Notes under the pieces: model-generated | Databases searched by the model: none | What the model was told of the DNA's origin: nothing | Seen by the model: only the letters and a program-made list of their open reading frames with translations | Shown here: positions 16,721 through 26,772 of the stretch, in pieces | How the letters are laid out: every line of letters starts with the position of its first letter | Position numbering within the stretch: the first letter of the stretch is position 1 | Program-made: the position numbers and the translations under genes | NCBI GenBank assembly: GCA_021299355.1 | Contig: JAJTGG010000014.1 | Location: 1 to 33,238, forward strand | Source of the DNA: Lysobacteraceae bacterium | GTDB lineage: Bacteria; Pseudomonadota; Gammaproteobacteria; Xanthomonadales; Xanthomonadaceae | Direction: 5' to 3' | DNA length: 33,238 nucleotides

Positions 16721-17368
16721 ATGGAGTCCACGCCACCCGCACAATCCGCTCCCGCCCATGATGGCCCTCTGCATGCCGCATTAATCCATCTACTGGACGG
16801 CTATCGCGGAAGACATATCCATTTGAGCGACCTGCTGAATGCCATGGGCCCGCGTGGTTTCGGATTTGTTTACATCCTGTTTGGAATGTTGGCCGCCGCA
16901 CTACCCACCGGCCTGTGTTCGGTGATGGCCGTCCCGATTCTGCTGTTCTCCGCACAACAGGCACTCGGCCGGCACCGGCCGACCATGCCGAAACGTTTCG
17001 ATGGCAAGCAATTCTCGGCCGATACCGTTCAGGCCGGTATCCAAAGCAAAGAAAAATGGCTGTTGCGATTGGAGCGTTTCGCCAAACCGCGCTGGCACGT
17101 ATTGACCGGATCTGCCGTGAACCGGATTGCCGCGGTCTCCTGTTTCATTCTGGCCTCGGTGATTTTGCTGCCTGGACCGTTCACCAACGTGCCGCCAGGG
17201 ATTGCCATCGCCCTTTTCGGTTTCGCCATGGTCGAGCGCGACGGACTGCTGATGCTGATTTCATTTATCGCCGGCATCATCGGTTTCACCATCGGCTTGT
17301 CGGCGGTCATCGCAACCGTGCTGCTGATTGGACGCTGGATAGCGCAGAGCGGCACGCTGCCCGGTTGA
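16721..17368 (+). CDS. ExoD family membrane protein
   Basis: 215-residue integral membrane protein of the exopolysaccharide-synthesis ExoD family. It opens with a soluble stretch (about residues 1-45), then hydrophobic segments around 50-80, 125-170 and 175-205, with conserved Gly-Phe-Gly-Phe-Val-Tyr-Ile-Leu-Phe-Gly and Leu-Pro-Thr-Gly. The family is linked to exopolysaccharide production and alkali tolerance in rhizobia, but its molecular role is unclear. Two starts are possible: GTG 16697 and ATG 16721. Neither has a Shine-Dalgarno. A CATACT hexamer ending six nt before ATG 16721 suggests a leaderless transcript from that ATG, so it was chosen. The gene is convergent with the ydcH-like gene, with a terminator between. 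Confidence 0.8.
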   Translation: MESTPPAQSAPAHDGPLHAALIHLLDGYRGRHIHLSDLLNAMGPRGFGFVYILFGMLAAALPTGLCSVMAVPILLFSAQQALGRHRPTMPKRFDGKQFSADTVQAGIQSKEKWLLRLERFAKPRWHVLTGSAVNRIAAVSCFILASVILLPGPFTNVPPGIAIALFGFAMVERDGLLMLISFIAGIIGFTIGLSAVIATVLLIGRWIAQSGTLPG

Positions 17369-17402
17369 ATTCCACCGGCGATTCCGCAAAGCTGAATCCA
17401 CG

Positions 17403-17428
17403 AAAAAGGCGCCCGAAGACGCTTTTTT
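17403..17428. terminator. Rho-independent terminator between exoD-like and ydcH-like genes
   Basis: Arms 17403-17411 (A5-GGCG) and 17420-17428 (CGC-T6) pair over nine positions with one G-U pair and an eight-nt loop. The structure lies 34 nt after the ExoD-family stop and 17 nt from the convergent ydcH-like stop, so it can serve both. Confidence 0.6.
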
Positions 17429-17445
17429 AATTCAGTCGCCGGCGT

Positions 17446-17691
17446 TCAAGCGGCCGTGGCCATCTGATAGAGCTCGTCCTTCAGTTTCAGGCGCTGCTGT
17501 TTCAGTTCGTGCAGGGTTTCATCATTCAAGGGCTCAATTTTTTCCTCATCGCGGATGATGCGCTGATCGATGGCATCATGCTCGGCAAGCAGACGGACGA
17601 AATGATGGTTGCTGGCCTTAAGCGCATGGATTTTCTCGCTGAGCTCCGGAAATTCGACGGCAAGTGAATGGGAAAGCATGGATGATTGCAT
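17446..17691 (-). CDS. YdcH-like DUF465 protein
   Basis: 81-residue, highly helical, charged protein of the DUF465/YdcH family. Family features are Phe-Pro-Glu near the N-terminus, His-His-Phe-x-Arg-Leu-Leu-Ala-Glu-His-Asp-x-Ile-Asp, and a Leu-Lys-x-x-Arg-Leu-x-Leu-Lys-Asp-Glu-Leu helix near the C-terminus. The pattern of hydrophobic residues suggests a helical hairpin or coiled coil. The function of the family is not known. The start is ATG 17691 with AAGGAG six nt upstream; a later Met at residue 5 is less well spaced. Upstream on the same strand lie a TAGACT -10 hexamer and an FNR/ANR-type box at class II spacing, so expression may respond to oxygen. The gene is convergent with the ExoD-family gene. 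Confidence 0.85.
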   Translation of the reverse strand: MQSSMLSHSLAVEFPELSEKIHALKASNHHFVRLLAEHDAIDQRIIRDEEKIEPLNDETLHELKQQRLKLKDELYQMATAA

Positions 17692-17724
17692 GAAAAGCTC
17701 CTTGTTGTAGGTACTGATGGACCC

Positions 17725-17730
17725 AGTCTA
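17725..17730 (-). promoter_or_regulatory. Candidate -10 hexamer for the ydcH-like gene
   Basis: On the minus strand this reads TAGACT. Transcription would begin near 17718, about 27 nt before the ATG. The FNR-type box is centred 31 bp upstream of the hexamer's centre, which puts it near -41 relative to the predicted start. There is no separate good -35, as expected for an activator-dependent promoter. Confidence 0.45.
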
Positions 17731-17751
17731 GCGCATATCCGCCCACGCCCC

Positions 17752-17765
17752 TTGATTGAAGTCAA
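17752..17765. promoter_or_regulatory. FNR/ANR-type binding site
   Basis: The 14-bp sequence TTGATTGAAGTCAA is a TTGAT-N4-GTCAA dyad. It matches the FNR consensus TTGAT-N4-ATCAA at nine of ten positions and fits the ANR/DNR variant. It lies 61-74 bp upstream of the ydcH-like ATG and near -41 from its predicted transcription start, the class II activator position. It is also about 115 bp upstream of ppa. The regulator gene is not in the window. Confidence 0.55.
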
Positions 17766-17846
17766 ACCGCCGCATTGCCGCCCGCCGCGGTTTTCCCGGA
17801 GTATGCCGCGCCGGCTCTGTTGAGTGATTATTCAGTCCGGCTAGGG

Positions 17847-17852
17847 TATGAT
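17847..17852 (+). promoter_or_regulatory. Candidate -10 hexamer for ppa
   Basis: TATGAT, a 5/6 match to the -10 consensus, lies 27 nt before the ppa start codon. A TTGAGT at 17820-17825 is 21 nt upstream, too far to be a normal -35, so the -35 assignment is open. Confidence 0.4.
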
Positions 17853-17879
17853 GCACGCCTTGCAATTAAGGAGTAAGCC

Positions 17880-18428
17880 ATGGGCCTGGATCTGGTACAG
17901 ACCGGTAAAGACGTTCCGAACGAAGTAAACGTCATCATCGAAATCCCGAAAGACGCCGAACCGGTGAAATACGAGGTCGACAAGGCCACCGGCGCCATTT
18001 TCGTCGACCGTATCCTGTCGACGCCGATGCGCTACCCCTGCAATTACGGTTACATTCCGCACACCCTGTGCGGCGATGGCGATCCGGCAGATGTACTTGT
18101 CATTCTGCCGCTGCCGTTGGTCCCGGGCTCGGTTATCCGCTGCCGTCCGGTCGGTGTCCTGCGCATGAAGGACGAAGCTGGTTCCGACGAGAAGCTGGTG
18201 GCGGTGCCGATCGACAAGGTATTCGACGGCTACTCCCACATCAATGACATCGGCCAGGTGTCGCAGCACTGGCTCGACCGTATCGGCCATTTCTTCGAGC
18301 ACTACAAGGACCTTGAAAAAGATAAATGGGTCAAGCTCGACGGCTGGGGCGGCGCCAAGGAAGCCAAACGCATCATTCTTGAATCGGTCACCCGCTTCGA
18401 GGATGCACCGGAAAAGCCGAATTTCTAA
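17880..18428 (+). CDS. ppa: Inorganic pyrophosphatase (soluble, family I)
   Basis: Cytoplasmic Mg2+-dependent hydrolysis of PPi to two phosphates. 182 residues, usual for bacterial family I. Signature residues include Glu-Ile-Pro-Lys near the N-terminus, Lys-Tyr-Glu-Val, Arg-Tyr-Pro-Cys-Asn-Tyr-Gly-Tyr-Ile-Pro, the metal-binding Asp-Gly-Asp-Pro-Ala-Asp-Val-Leu, and a later Asp-Glu-Lys-Leu-Val-Ala-Val-Pro. The start is ATG 17880 with an AAGGAG site seven nt upstream. It is divergent from the ydcH-like gene across 188 bp that hold both promoters and the FNR-type box, and it ends at a clear terminator. It competes with Pfp and HppA for PPi, so its regulation would set how much PPi energy is conserved. 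Confidence 0.97.
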   Translation: MGLDLVQTGKDVPNEVNVIIEIPKDAEPVKYEVDKATGAIFVDRILSTPMRYPCNYGYIPHTLCGDGDPADVLVILPLPLVPGSVIRCRPVGVLRMKDEAGSDEKLVAVPIDKVFDGYSHINDIGQVSQHWLDRIGHFFEHYKDLEKDKWVKLDGWGGAKEAKRIILESVTRFEDAPEKPNF

Positions 18429-18433
18429 GCCTG

Positions 18434-18459
18434 AAAAAACCGCCGAAAAGCGGTTTTTT
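18434..18459 (+). terminator. Rho-independent terminator after ppa
   Basis: A6-CCGC (18434-18443) pairs perfectly with GCGG-T6 (18450-18459) around a six-nt loop CGAAAA. A further T follows. It begins five nt after the ppa stop codon. Confidence 0.8.
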
Positions 18460-18471
18460 TAGGACAGGGCT

Positions 18472-18480
18472 TGCTAGAAT
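18472..18480 (+). promoter_or_regulatory. Candidate extended -10 promoter for the molybdopterin oxidoreductase
   Basis: TGC plus TAGAAT (18475-18480), an extended -10 with a 5/6 hexamer, lies just after the ppa terminator and 60 nt before the next start codon. No -35 match is seen. Confidence 0.4.
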
Positions 18481-18540
18481 CGGGCAGACAACTCGGCCAG
18501 CTGCCGAAACGGCAATTCCGACCACCGGGAGATTACAGTC

Positions 18541-20628
18541 ATGGCCCGCCATTCCAAGTTCCGCGCCTGTCCGCTATGCGAAGCCATCTGCGGCCTCGAA
18601 CTGCAGTACGAAGACGACCGCCTCACCGCCATCCGTGGCGACACGGCCGACCCATTCAGCCGCGGTCACATCTGCCCGAAGGGCAACGCCATCCTCGATC
18701 TGGAAAACGATCCCGACCGCCTGCGCCGACCAATGCGACGCGAGAACGGACAATGGCGTGAAATCGACTGGGACGAGGCCTTCGCCTTTGCGGGGGAACG
18801 TCTGGCCGCCATCCAGGCCGAACATGGCGCCGCCGCCATCGGCGTGTATCTGGGCAATCCGAATGTGCATCATTTCGGACACATCGCCTATCTGCCGTTT
18901 CTGTTGAAGCTGATCCGCAGCCCGAACATGTTCAGCGCATCCTCGGTCGACCAATGGCCGCACCAGCTGGTGAATGCCCAGATGTACGGTCATCAATTCC
19001 TGCTGCCGATTCCCGATATCGATCACACCGATTATTTCCTGATGCTCGGCGCCAATCCGATCGCTTCAAATGGCAGCCTGATGACGGTGCCCGATGTGCG
19101 CGCGCGCATCAAGGCGTTGACCGCACGCGGCAAACTGGTGGTCATCGACCCGCGCCGGACTGAAACCGCCGAGCTCGCCAGCGAACATCATTTCATCACT
19201 CCCGCCGGCGACGTCTATTTTCTGATTGCCTTCCTGCAGGCCCTGCAGCAGCAGGGACCGCCGCGTTTGAATGCCTACGCCGGAAAACTGCAGGGTTTTG
19301 AAGAAGCCATGACCGCCATTGGCGCATTCGCACAAGCCGACGTCAAAGCGCTTACCGGCATTCCGGCCGAATCCATTACGCGCATGGCCTCCGATTTCTA
19401 CCAGGCAGAACGCGCCGTCGCCTATGGCCGCATGGGTGTCTCGGTACAGGCGCATGGCAGCCTGTGCCAATGGCTACTGCAACTGATCAATCTGTATACC
19501 GGCAATTTGGATAAGCCCGGCGGTGCACTGGTGAATGACGCGGCGCTTCCGATTACCGGACCCGGCACCTCGCCCGGCGCGCGCGGGCGATGGCACAGCC
19601 GCGTACGCAAACTGCCGGAATTCGCCGGCGAGCTGCCGGTATCGGCCCTGTGCGAGGAAATCAGCACGCCCGGCACGGGACAGATCCGCGCACTGATTAC
19701 CAGCGCCGGCAATCCGGTGCTGTCCACGCCCGACGGCGTTGCTGTGGATGCAGCACTATCCGGACTGGAGTTCATGCTCAGCATCGATATCTACATCAAT
19801 GAAAGCACGTGCCACGCCGATCTGATTCTGCCGCCGGCGTCCTTTCTGACCCAGGATCATTACGATTCGGTATTCAATGCCTTTGCCGTGCGCCGGGTGG
19901 CGCGTTTGAACCGGCCCGTGCAGGAACGCACATCGGAAGAGCGTGCCGACTGGGAAATCATCAACGGTCTCGGCGCCGCCTTCGCGGCTGCCAGCGGACG
20001 CGAATGGCGGACGTTGCCACCGCCGAAAGCACTCATCGCCGCCGGGCTGGCGCGGGGCAGTTCCGGCCTGGGCCTGGCGGAGCTGGAATCCGCCGAACAC
20101 GGACTCGACCTCGGACCACTGCGGCCCGGCCTGCTGGCACGCCTTGAAACCGCAAGCGCCTGCATCGAAGCGGCGCCTCCGCTGTTCATGAAAGCACTGG
20201 CTGACTTGGCGGCAATGCCGATGCAGCAGCGGACCGAAGACGCCCTGTTGCTCATTGGCCGACGCGACATCCGCAGCAACAATTCCTGGATGCACAATGC
20301 GCCGCGGTTGGTGAAGGGGCCAACACGGCATGAGCTGTGGATGCATGCCGATGATCTGGATCGGCGCAAACTGAGCGATGGCCACACGGTGCGGGTACGC
20401 TCCCAGAACGGCAGCATCGCCGTTGCGGTCAAGGTCAGCGATGCCGTTCGTCCCGGCGTGGTGTGCCTGCCGCATGGCTTCGGTCACCAACGTGTCGGCC
20501 TTCAACTGCGCCGTGCCGAGGCTGTGACCGGCCCCAGCTACAACGACCTCACCGGCCGGACCGCTCTTGATGGCCCGTCCGGCAACGCCGCTCTGAATGG
20601 CGTCCCGGTCTGGGTGGAAGCCCTCTGA
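18541..20628 (+). CDS. Molybdopterin oxidoreductase, single-subunit (FeS + bis-MGD)
   Basis: 695-residue member of the DMSO-reductase superfamily. The N-terminal 4Fe-4S site is Cys10-x2-Cys13-x3-Cys17-x27-Cys45, followed by Pro-Lys-Gly. The catalytic molybdopterin domains and a C-terminal MGD-binding beta-barrel (about residues 575-690) come next. There is no Tat signal, so it is cytoplasmic. Around residues 132-142, where formate dehydrogenases and Nap-type reductases carry the Cys or Sec Mo ligand, this protein reads Ser-Ala-Ser-Ser-Val-Asp-Gln-Trp-Pro-His-Gln, with no Cys. The Mo ligand is therefore Ser, Asp or absent. No electron-transfer or membrane subunit and no Mo-cofactor gene is adjacent. 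The substrate is unknown. The start is ATG 18541 with GGGAG upstream. Confidence 0.88.
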   Translation: MARHSKFRACPLCEAICGLELQYEDDRLTAIRGDTADPFSRGHICPKGNAILDLENDPDRLRRPMRRENGQWREIDWDEAFAFAGERLAAIQAEHGAAAIGVYLGNPNVHHFGHIAYLPFLLKLIRSPNMFSASSVDQWPHQLVNAQMYGHQFLLPIPDIDHTDYFLMLGANPIASNGSLMTVPDVRARIKALTARGKLVVIDPRRTETAELASEHHFITPAGDVYFLIAFLQALQQQGPPRLNAYAGKLQGFEEAMTAIGAFAQADVKALTGIPAESITRMASDFYQAERAVAYGRMGVSVQAHGSLCQWLLQLINLYTGNLDKPGGALVNDAALPITGPGTSPGARGRWHSRVRKLPEFAGELPVSALCEEISTPGTGQIRALITSAGNPVLSTPDGVAVDAALSGLEFMLSIDIYINESTCHADLILPPASFLTQDHYDSVFNAFAVRRVARLNRPVQERTSEERADWEIINGLGAAFAAASGREWRTLPPPKALIAAGLARGSSGLGLAELESAEHGLDLGPLRPGLLARLETASACIEAAPPLFMKALADLAAMPMQQRTEDALLLIGRRDIRSNNSWMHNAPRLVKGPTRHELWMHADDLDRRKLSDGHTVRVRSQNGSIAVAVKVSDAVRPGVVCLPHGFGHQRVGLQLRRAEAVTGPSYNDLTGRTALDGPSGNAALNGVPVWVEAL

Positions 20629-20731
20629 CTAAAGTAGTTCCAGGGTCATAAACACCAAGCGAAATTGACTTTCTCTATGTGCCCAATACTTCATTAAAAA
20701 AACAAGCAAACACACGCCACTGCGATTTCGA

Positions 20732-20762
20732 GAAAAATATTCTTGTGGCCGCCATATTTTTC
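20732..20762. repeat. AT-rich inverted repeat between convergent genes
   Basis: GAAAAATA (20732-20739) and TATTTTTC (20755-20762) form 8-bp perfect arms. An inner TGG/CCA pair can extend the structure. It lies 22 nt beyond the end of the serine-hydrolase gene and about 100 nt after the molybdopterin gene. It may be a weak terminator for the minus-strand gene. The stem lacks a GC core, so this is uncertain. The rest of 20629-20784 is AT-rich and holds nothing else I recognise. Confidence 0.35.
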
Positions 20763-20784
20763 CGGTTTGACAGCCACTGCTGTT

Positions 20785-21951
20785 TCATTGTGGTTCGTTC
20801 AGAACCTGCCAGACCGCACGGCCAAGCGTTGCCAGAAACGGATAGCCGAGCGTTTCGTATTCATACTTATCGTCATTGAAGATACCATCAGCATTCACAT
20901 ACACATTCGCCGATAACAGACACTCGATGTCGGACAGGTCGGCACTAATGTATTCGACATCGGTCACGAAACCATAGGCATTACCGACTTTTCCAATCAG
21001 ATGCAGGCCATCGGGTTTGCGTGCCCGGCGGTCGCCAAGCATGAAAAACCGTGCATAGCCATCGGGATATTCGGTTTCGGGATACGCCGGGTCTTTGCTT
21101 TCCCTGGGCAGCATCGCCATGATCCGCAGCAGTTCAGCACGCATGGCTTCCGGAATCGCCCAACGCTGATGCGCCGGCACCGACGCGGAATCGATCAGTG
21201 CTTTCAACATCTGCTGCGAGTCGGTAAGCGCGATGAAATTTGCCGCCGAAAAATCATGCGGGCCGGGTTCCAGAATGCCGTCATCGCGCAGAAATCCCGA
21301 GCCGGTACGAGCATCGGCAAATGGAAACCGGCGCACCCGGCCGACGCGTTCCGGAAATTCGGCATGGACGCGGCCGTTGCCGTCCTGCACCTGCCCTGCG
21401 CGGGTCCGGGTATTGTCGCGGACCGGCGCGCTCATGCGGCTGATTAGCCGGGCTGCCGGATACCCGAGCGCGGCAAAGCGGTCATGGATGGCGTCGACGC
21501 CGAGAAAATCATATAGCCGGTTAAACGGCGGGTTTTCACTCATGGTGAAGATGCGGGTCAGACTGCGGCGCAGGGATTCAAAATCTGGCTCGTCATCCGG
21601 CCACTCACCACCAATCGGCGGCTGGATGAATCCGATCTGTGCGCCCAAATCGAGCCCCATGGCCGCAATGCGTTCACAGGCCAGCAGAGCTATCGGCAAC
21701 TTGGCCACGCTGCCGGTGCTGAACCAGCGCTCGGGCTGCAACTGCCAGCTGTGCTTTCGCCACCGCTTGGTGCGCCGCCGGAATTGGCAGAGGATCTGGA
21801 TACGGTAGTCCGGCTTGCCGGGCATACTTGCGAAGGGCTCCGGCATGACGGCGAACACCCGTGTCCAGAACGGATCCTGCGCCTGAATCCGAGCCGTCGC
21901 CAAAGCCAAGGGCAGACCCGCGCTGAATTGCAGTAATGTGCGACGTTTCAT
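20785..21951 (-). CDS. Exported serine beta-lactamase-like hydrolase
   Basis: 388-residue protein of the class A beta-lactamase / penicillin-recognising fold. The three active-site elements are in order: Ser81-Val-Ala-Lys84 (nucleophile and base), Ser138-Glu-Asn140, and Lys321-Val-Gly323 in place of the usual Lys-Thr/Ser-Gly. The N-terminus, Met-Lys-Arg-Arg-Thr-Leu-Leu-Gln-Phe then a hydrophobic stretch ending Ile-Gln-Ala-Gln, is a signal peptide with a Tat-like twin Arg. It is about 100 residues longer than typical class A enzymes, mainly from an insert of about 170-245 between the second and third motifs. It may act on a beta-lactam, a peptide or an ester; antibiotic resistance cannot be inferred. 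The start is ATG 21951. It is divergent from the glycogen operon. Confidence 0.82.
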   Translation of the reverse strand: MKRRTLLQFSAGLPLALATARIQAQDPFWTRVFAVMPEPFASMPGKPDYRIQILCQFRRRTKRWRKHSWQLQPERWFSTGSVAKLPIALLACERIAAMGLDLGAQIGFIQPPIGGEWPDDEPDFESLRRSLTRIFTMSENPPFNRLYDFLGVDAIHDRFAALGYPAARLISRMSAPVRDNTRTRAGQVQDGNGRVHAEFPERVGRVRRFPFADARTGSGFLRDDGILEPGPHDFSAANFIALTDSQQMLKALIDSASVPAHQRWAIPEAMRAELLRIMAMLPRESKDPAYPETEYPDGYARFFMLGDRRARKPDGLHLIGKVGNAYGFVTDVEYISADLSDIECLLSANVYVNADGIFNDDKYEYETLGYPFLATLGRAVWQVLNEPQ

Positions 21952-21995
21952 GGACTTATCTTAACCCCAACGGCATGAATACGTTTGCATTTTCC

Positions 21996-22024
21996 TTGCT
22001 CCGCAGGGTCGTGGCTTCTACACT
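21996..22024 (+). promoter_or_regulatory. Candidate sigma-70 promoter for the glg operon
   Basis: TTGCTC (21996-22001) and TACACT (22019-22024) are separated by exactly 17 bp. Each hexamer matches four of six consensus positions. The -10 lies 67 nt before the chosen glgP start. Its position supports starting glgP at 22092 rather than at upstream codons of the same open frame. Confidence 0.45.
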
Positions 22025-22091
22025 GGCTGTGGTTTCAATGACGCCGGCGTGGCGTTATTCCCACAATGATGAACTGCCCGCCTGCCAACCC

Positions 22092-24594
22092 ATGAATGAC
22101 ACCGCATCCCCGCTGGATACCGACACCCGTGACACCCTGCAAAATGCGGTGTTGACCCGTTTCAATCAACTGCTCGCCCAGCAGGCAGGCGAACTGAACG
22201 CACGCACCGCGTTGCGCCTGGCCGCAGAAGCCTGCCGAGAAGCATTGGCGGAGCGCTGGGCCGAAACCCAGAAAGCCGATGCCATGCGCGGCAAGGACGC
22301 GCCATGCCGGCGCGTGCACTACCTTTCGATGGAATTCCTGATGGGCCGCGCGATGGGCAATGCCCTGGCGGCGCTCGGTCTGGAACCGAGCCTGCGCGCC
22401 TTGATGGCGGATCGTGGCATCGCCTGGAGCGATGTACTGGAAAGCGAGCCCGATGCCGCGCTCGGCAACGGCGGACTTGGTCGTCTGGCGGCCTGCTTTC
22501 TGGACGCCTTTGCCGAACTGGAATTGCCCTCGTTCGGCTACGGCCTGCGCTACCGCTTCGGCATGTTCAAACAGACCACCCCCGACGGCGTGCAGGTGGA
22601 GACCGCCGATGACTGGCTGCGTGATGGCGGATTGTGGGACATCGAACGCAGCAACATCGAATATTCCGTCGGTTTCGGCGGCCGTGTCGAATCCACCCGG
22701 GCCGGTGGCCGCGTGGAAAGCGACCGCAGCGGAGTCCGCCAGTGGGTTCCAGCCGAACGCATCCGGGCGCGGGCCTTTGACTTCATCGTTCCCGCGCATC
22801 ACGGCAAGCGGGTATCCACACTGCGTCAATGGCAGGCGCTTCCCGAACAGGCTGTCGATTTCCAGGCCGTGGTACGCGGCGATTATGCCGCCGCCGCCAA
22901 GCCCGAATGGCAGGCCGATGCGCTGAACTGGGTACTGTATCCCGATGACAGCCACGCCGCCGGCCGCGAACTGCGTCTGCGCCAAGAAGCGTTTCTGGTC
23001 AGTGCCTCGCTGCAGGATCTGCTGCAGCGCCATCTGGCCGAATTCGGCACGCTCGACTCGCTCGGACGTCACAACGCCATCCATCTGAACGATACCCATC
23101 CGGCCCTGGCGCCGGCGGAACTGATGCGCCTGTTGGTCGACGAACATGGCATAAAATGGGACGAGGCCTGGCGCATCACCCGCGAAGCGGTGTCGTACAC
23201 CAATCACACCCTGATGCCGGAAGCCCTGGAAACCTGGCCGGTGGCCCTGATGGAGGCACTACTGCCGCGCCATCTGGAAATCATCTACGACATCAACTAC
23301 CGGTTTCTGGCCGATGTGCGCGCACGCTTCCCGGACGACGAGGAGCTGGCCAAACGTGTCTCCTTGATCGATGAAAGCGGCGTCCGCCATGTGCGTATGG
23401 CGGCGCTGGCGGTAGTCGCATCGCACCGGGTGAACGGCGTTGCGACCCTGCATTCGCAGTTGATGGTCGATACCATCTTCGCCGATTACGCCCGACTGTT
23501 TCCCGAGCGCTTCCACAACGTCACCAACGGCGTCACGCCACGGCGCTGGCTGCAGCAGGCCAATCCGGGGCTGTCCACGCTGCTCGATGCCCGTATCGGA
23601 ATCGGTTGGCGACGCGATCTGGACGGATTGAAAGCCCTGCGTGCCCAGGCCGACGATCCGGTGCTCGGCCAAAGTCTGGGCCTGATCAAATTCGCCAACA
23701 AAGCGCGGCTGGCCGAACGCATCCTGTGCGATACCGGCATCCGCGTCGACAGCCGTTCGCTGTTCGATGTGCAGGTCAAGCGCATCCATGAATACAAACG
23801 CCAGTTGCTGAATCTGCTGCATGTGGTCGCCCGCTACCAGGCCATGCTCGCCGATCCGGGCGGCCCGGACGGCAACGGCTGGCAGGCGCGCACGGTCATC
23901 ATCGCCGGAAAAGCGGCGTCGGCTTATCACACCGCGAAGCAGATCATCCGTCTGGCCCACGATATCGGCCGTGTCATCAACGCCGACGAGCGCCTGCAGG
24001 GCCGGCTGAAGCTGGTGTTTCTGCCCAATTACGGTGTCAGTCTGGCCGAAACCATCATTCCTGCCGCTGATCTGTCCGAACAGATTTCCACCGCCGGCAC
24101 CGAAGCCTCGGGAACCGGCAACATGAAGTTCGCGCTGAATGGCGCGCTGACCATCGGTACCTGGGATGGCGCCACCATCGAAATGGCGGAAGCCATCGGC
24201 GAATCGGAGGTGTTCGTTTTCGGCCACCGCGCCGACGGTATCGAAAAACTGCGCGATCTCGGCTATTTGCCCTTGTGGATCGCCCAGCAGAATCCGGTCT
24301 TGCATGCGGTGCTCGACGCCATCGGCCGCGGCACCTTCAGCCCCGGTGAACCGACACGCTACAAAGTCCTGATCGATGATCTGATCGGACGCGACCGCTA
24401 CTTCCTGCTCGCCGATTTCGCCGACTACGTGGCCGCGCAGCAGCGCGTGGATGCCCTCTATGCACAACCTGCCCGTTGGCAGGCCGCGGTCGCCCGTAAT
24501 ATCGCCGGCATGGGCGGCTTCTCCGCCGACCGCACCATCCGTGATTATGTGACCCGTGTCTGGTCCGCTGCCAGCCTGGATTCCGGCACACGGC

Positions 24595-24602
<8 letters not shown>
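22092..24602 (+). CDS. glgP: Glycogen/alpha-glucan phosphorylase
   Basis: Releases glucose-1-phosphate from alpha-1,4-glucan ends, in the cytoplasm. 836 residues from ATG 22092. Clear landmarks are Tyr-Leu-Ser-Met-Glu-Phe-Leu-Met-Gly-Arg, Gly-Asn-Gly-Gly-Leu-Gly-Arg-Leu-Ala-Ala, Asn-Asp-Thr-His-Pro, and the PLP-binding Lys679 in Gly-Thr-Gly-Asn-Met-Lys-Phe. The frame is open back to 21936, and the extra residues from 21975 look superficially like a signal peptide. A cytosolic phosphorylase would not need one, and a promoter lies in that stretch, so the later ATG was chosen. No strong Shine-Dalgarno is present. It heads glgP-glgB-glgX-malQ, overlapping glgB by 8 nt. Confidence 0.94.

Positions 24603-26768
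<2,166 letters not shown>

Positions 26769-26772
<4 letters not shown>

Noticed and set aside
21936-22091. In-frame 52-codon extension of glgP that resembles a signal peptide from an ATG at 21975
   Set aside because: A glycogen phosphorylase is cytosolic, family homology begins near 22092, and a 17-bp-spaced promoter lies inside this stretch.
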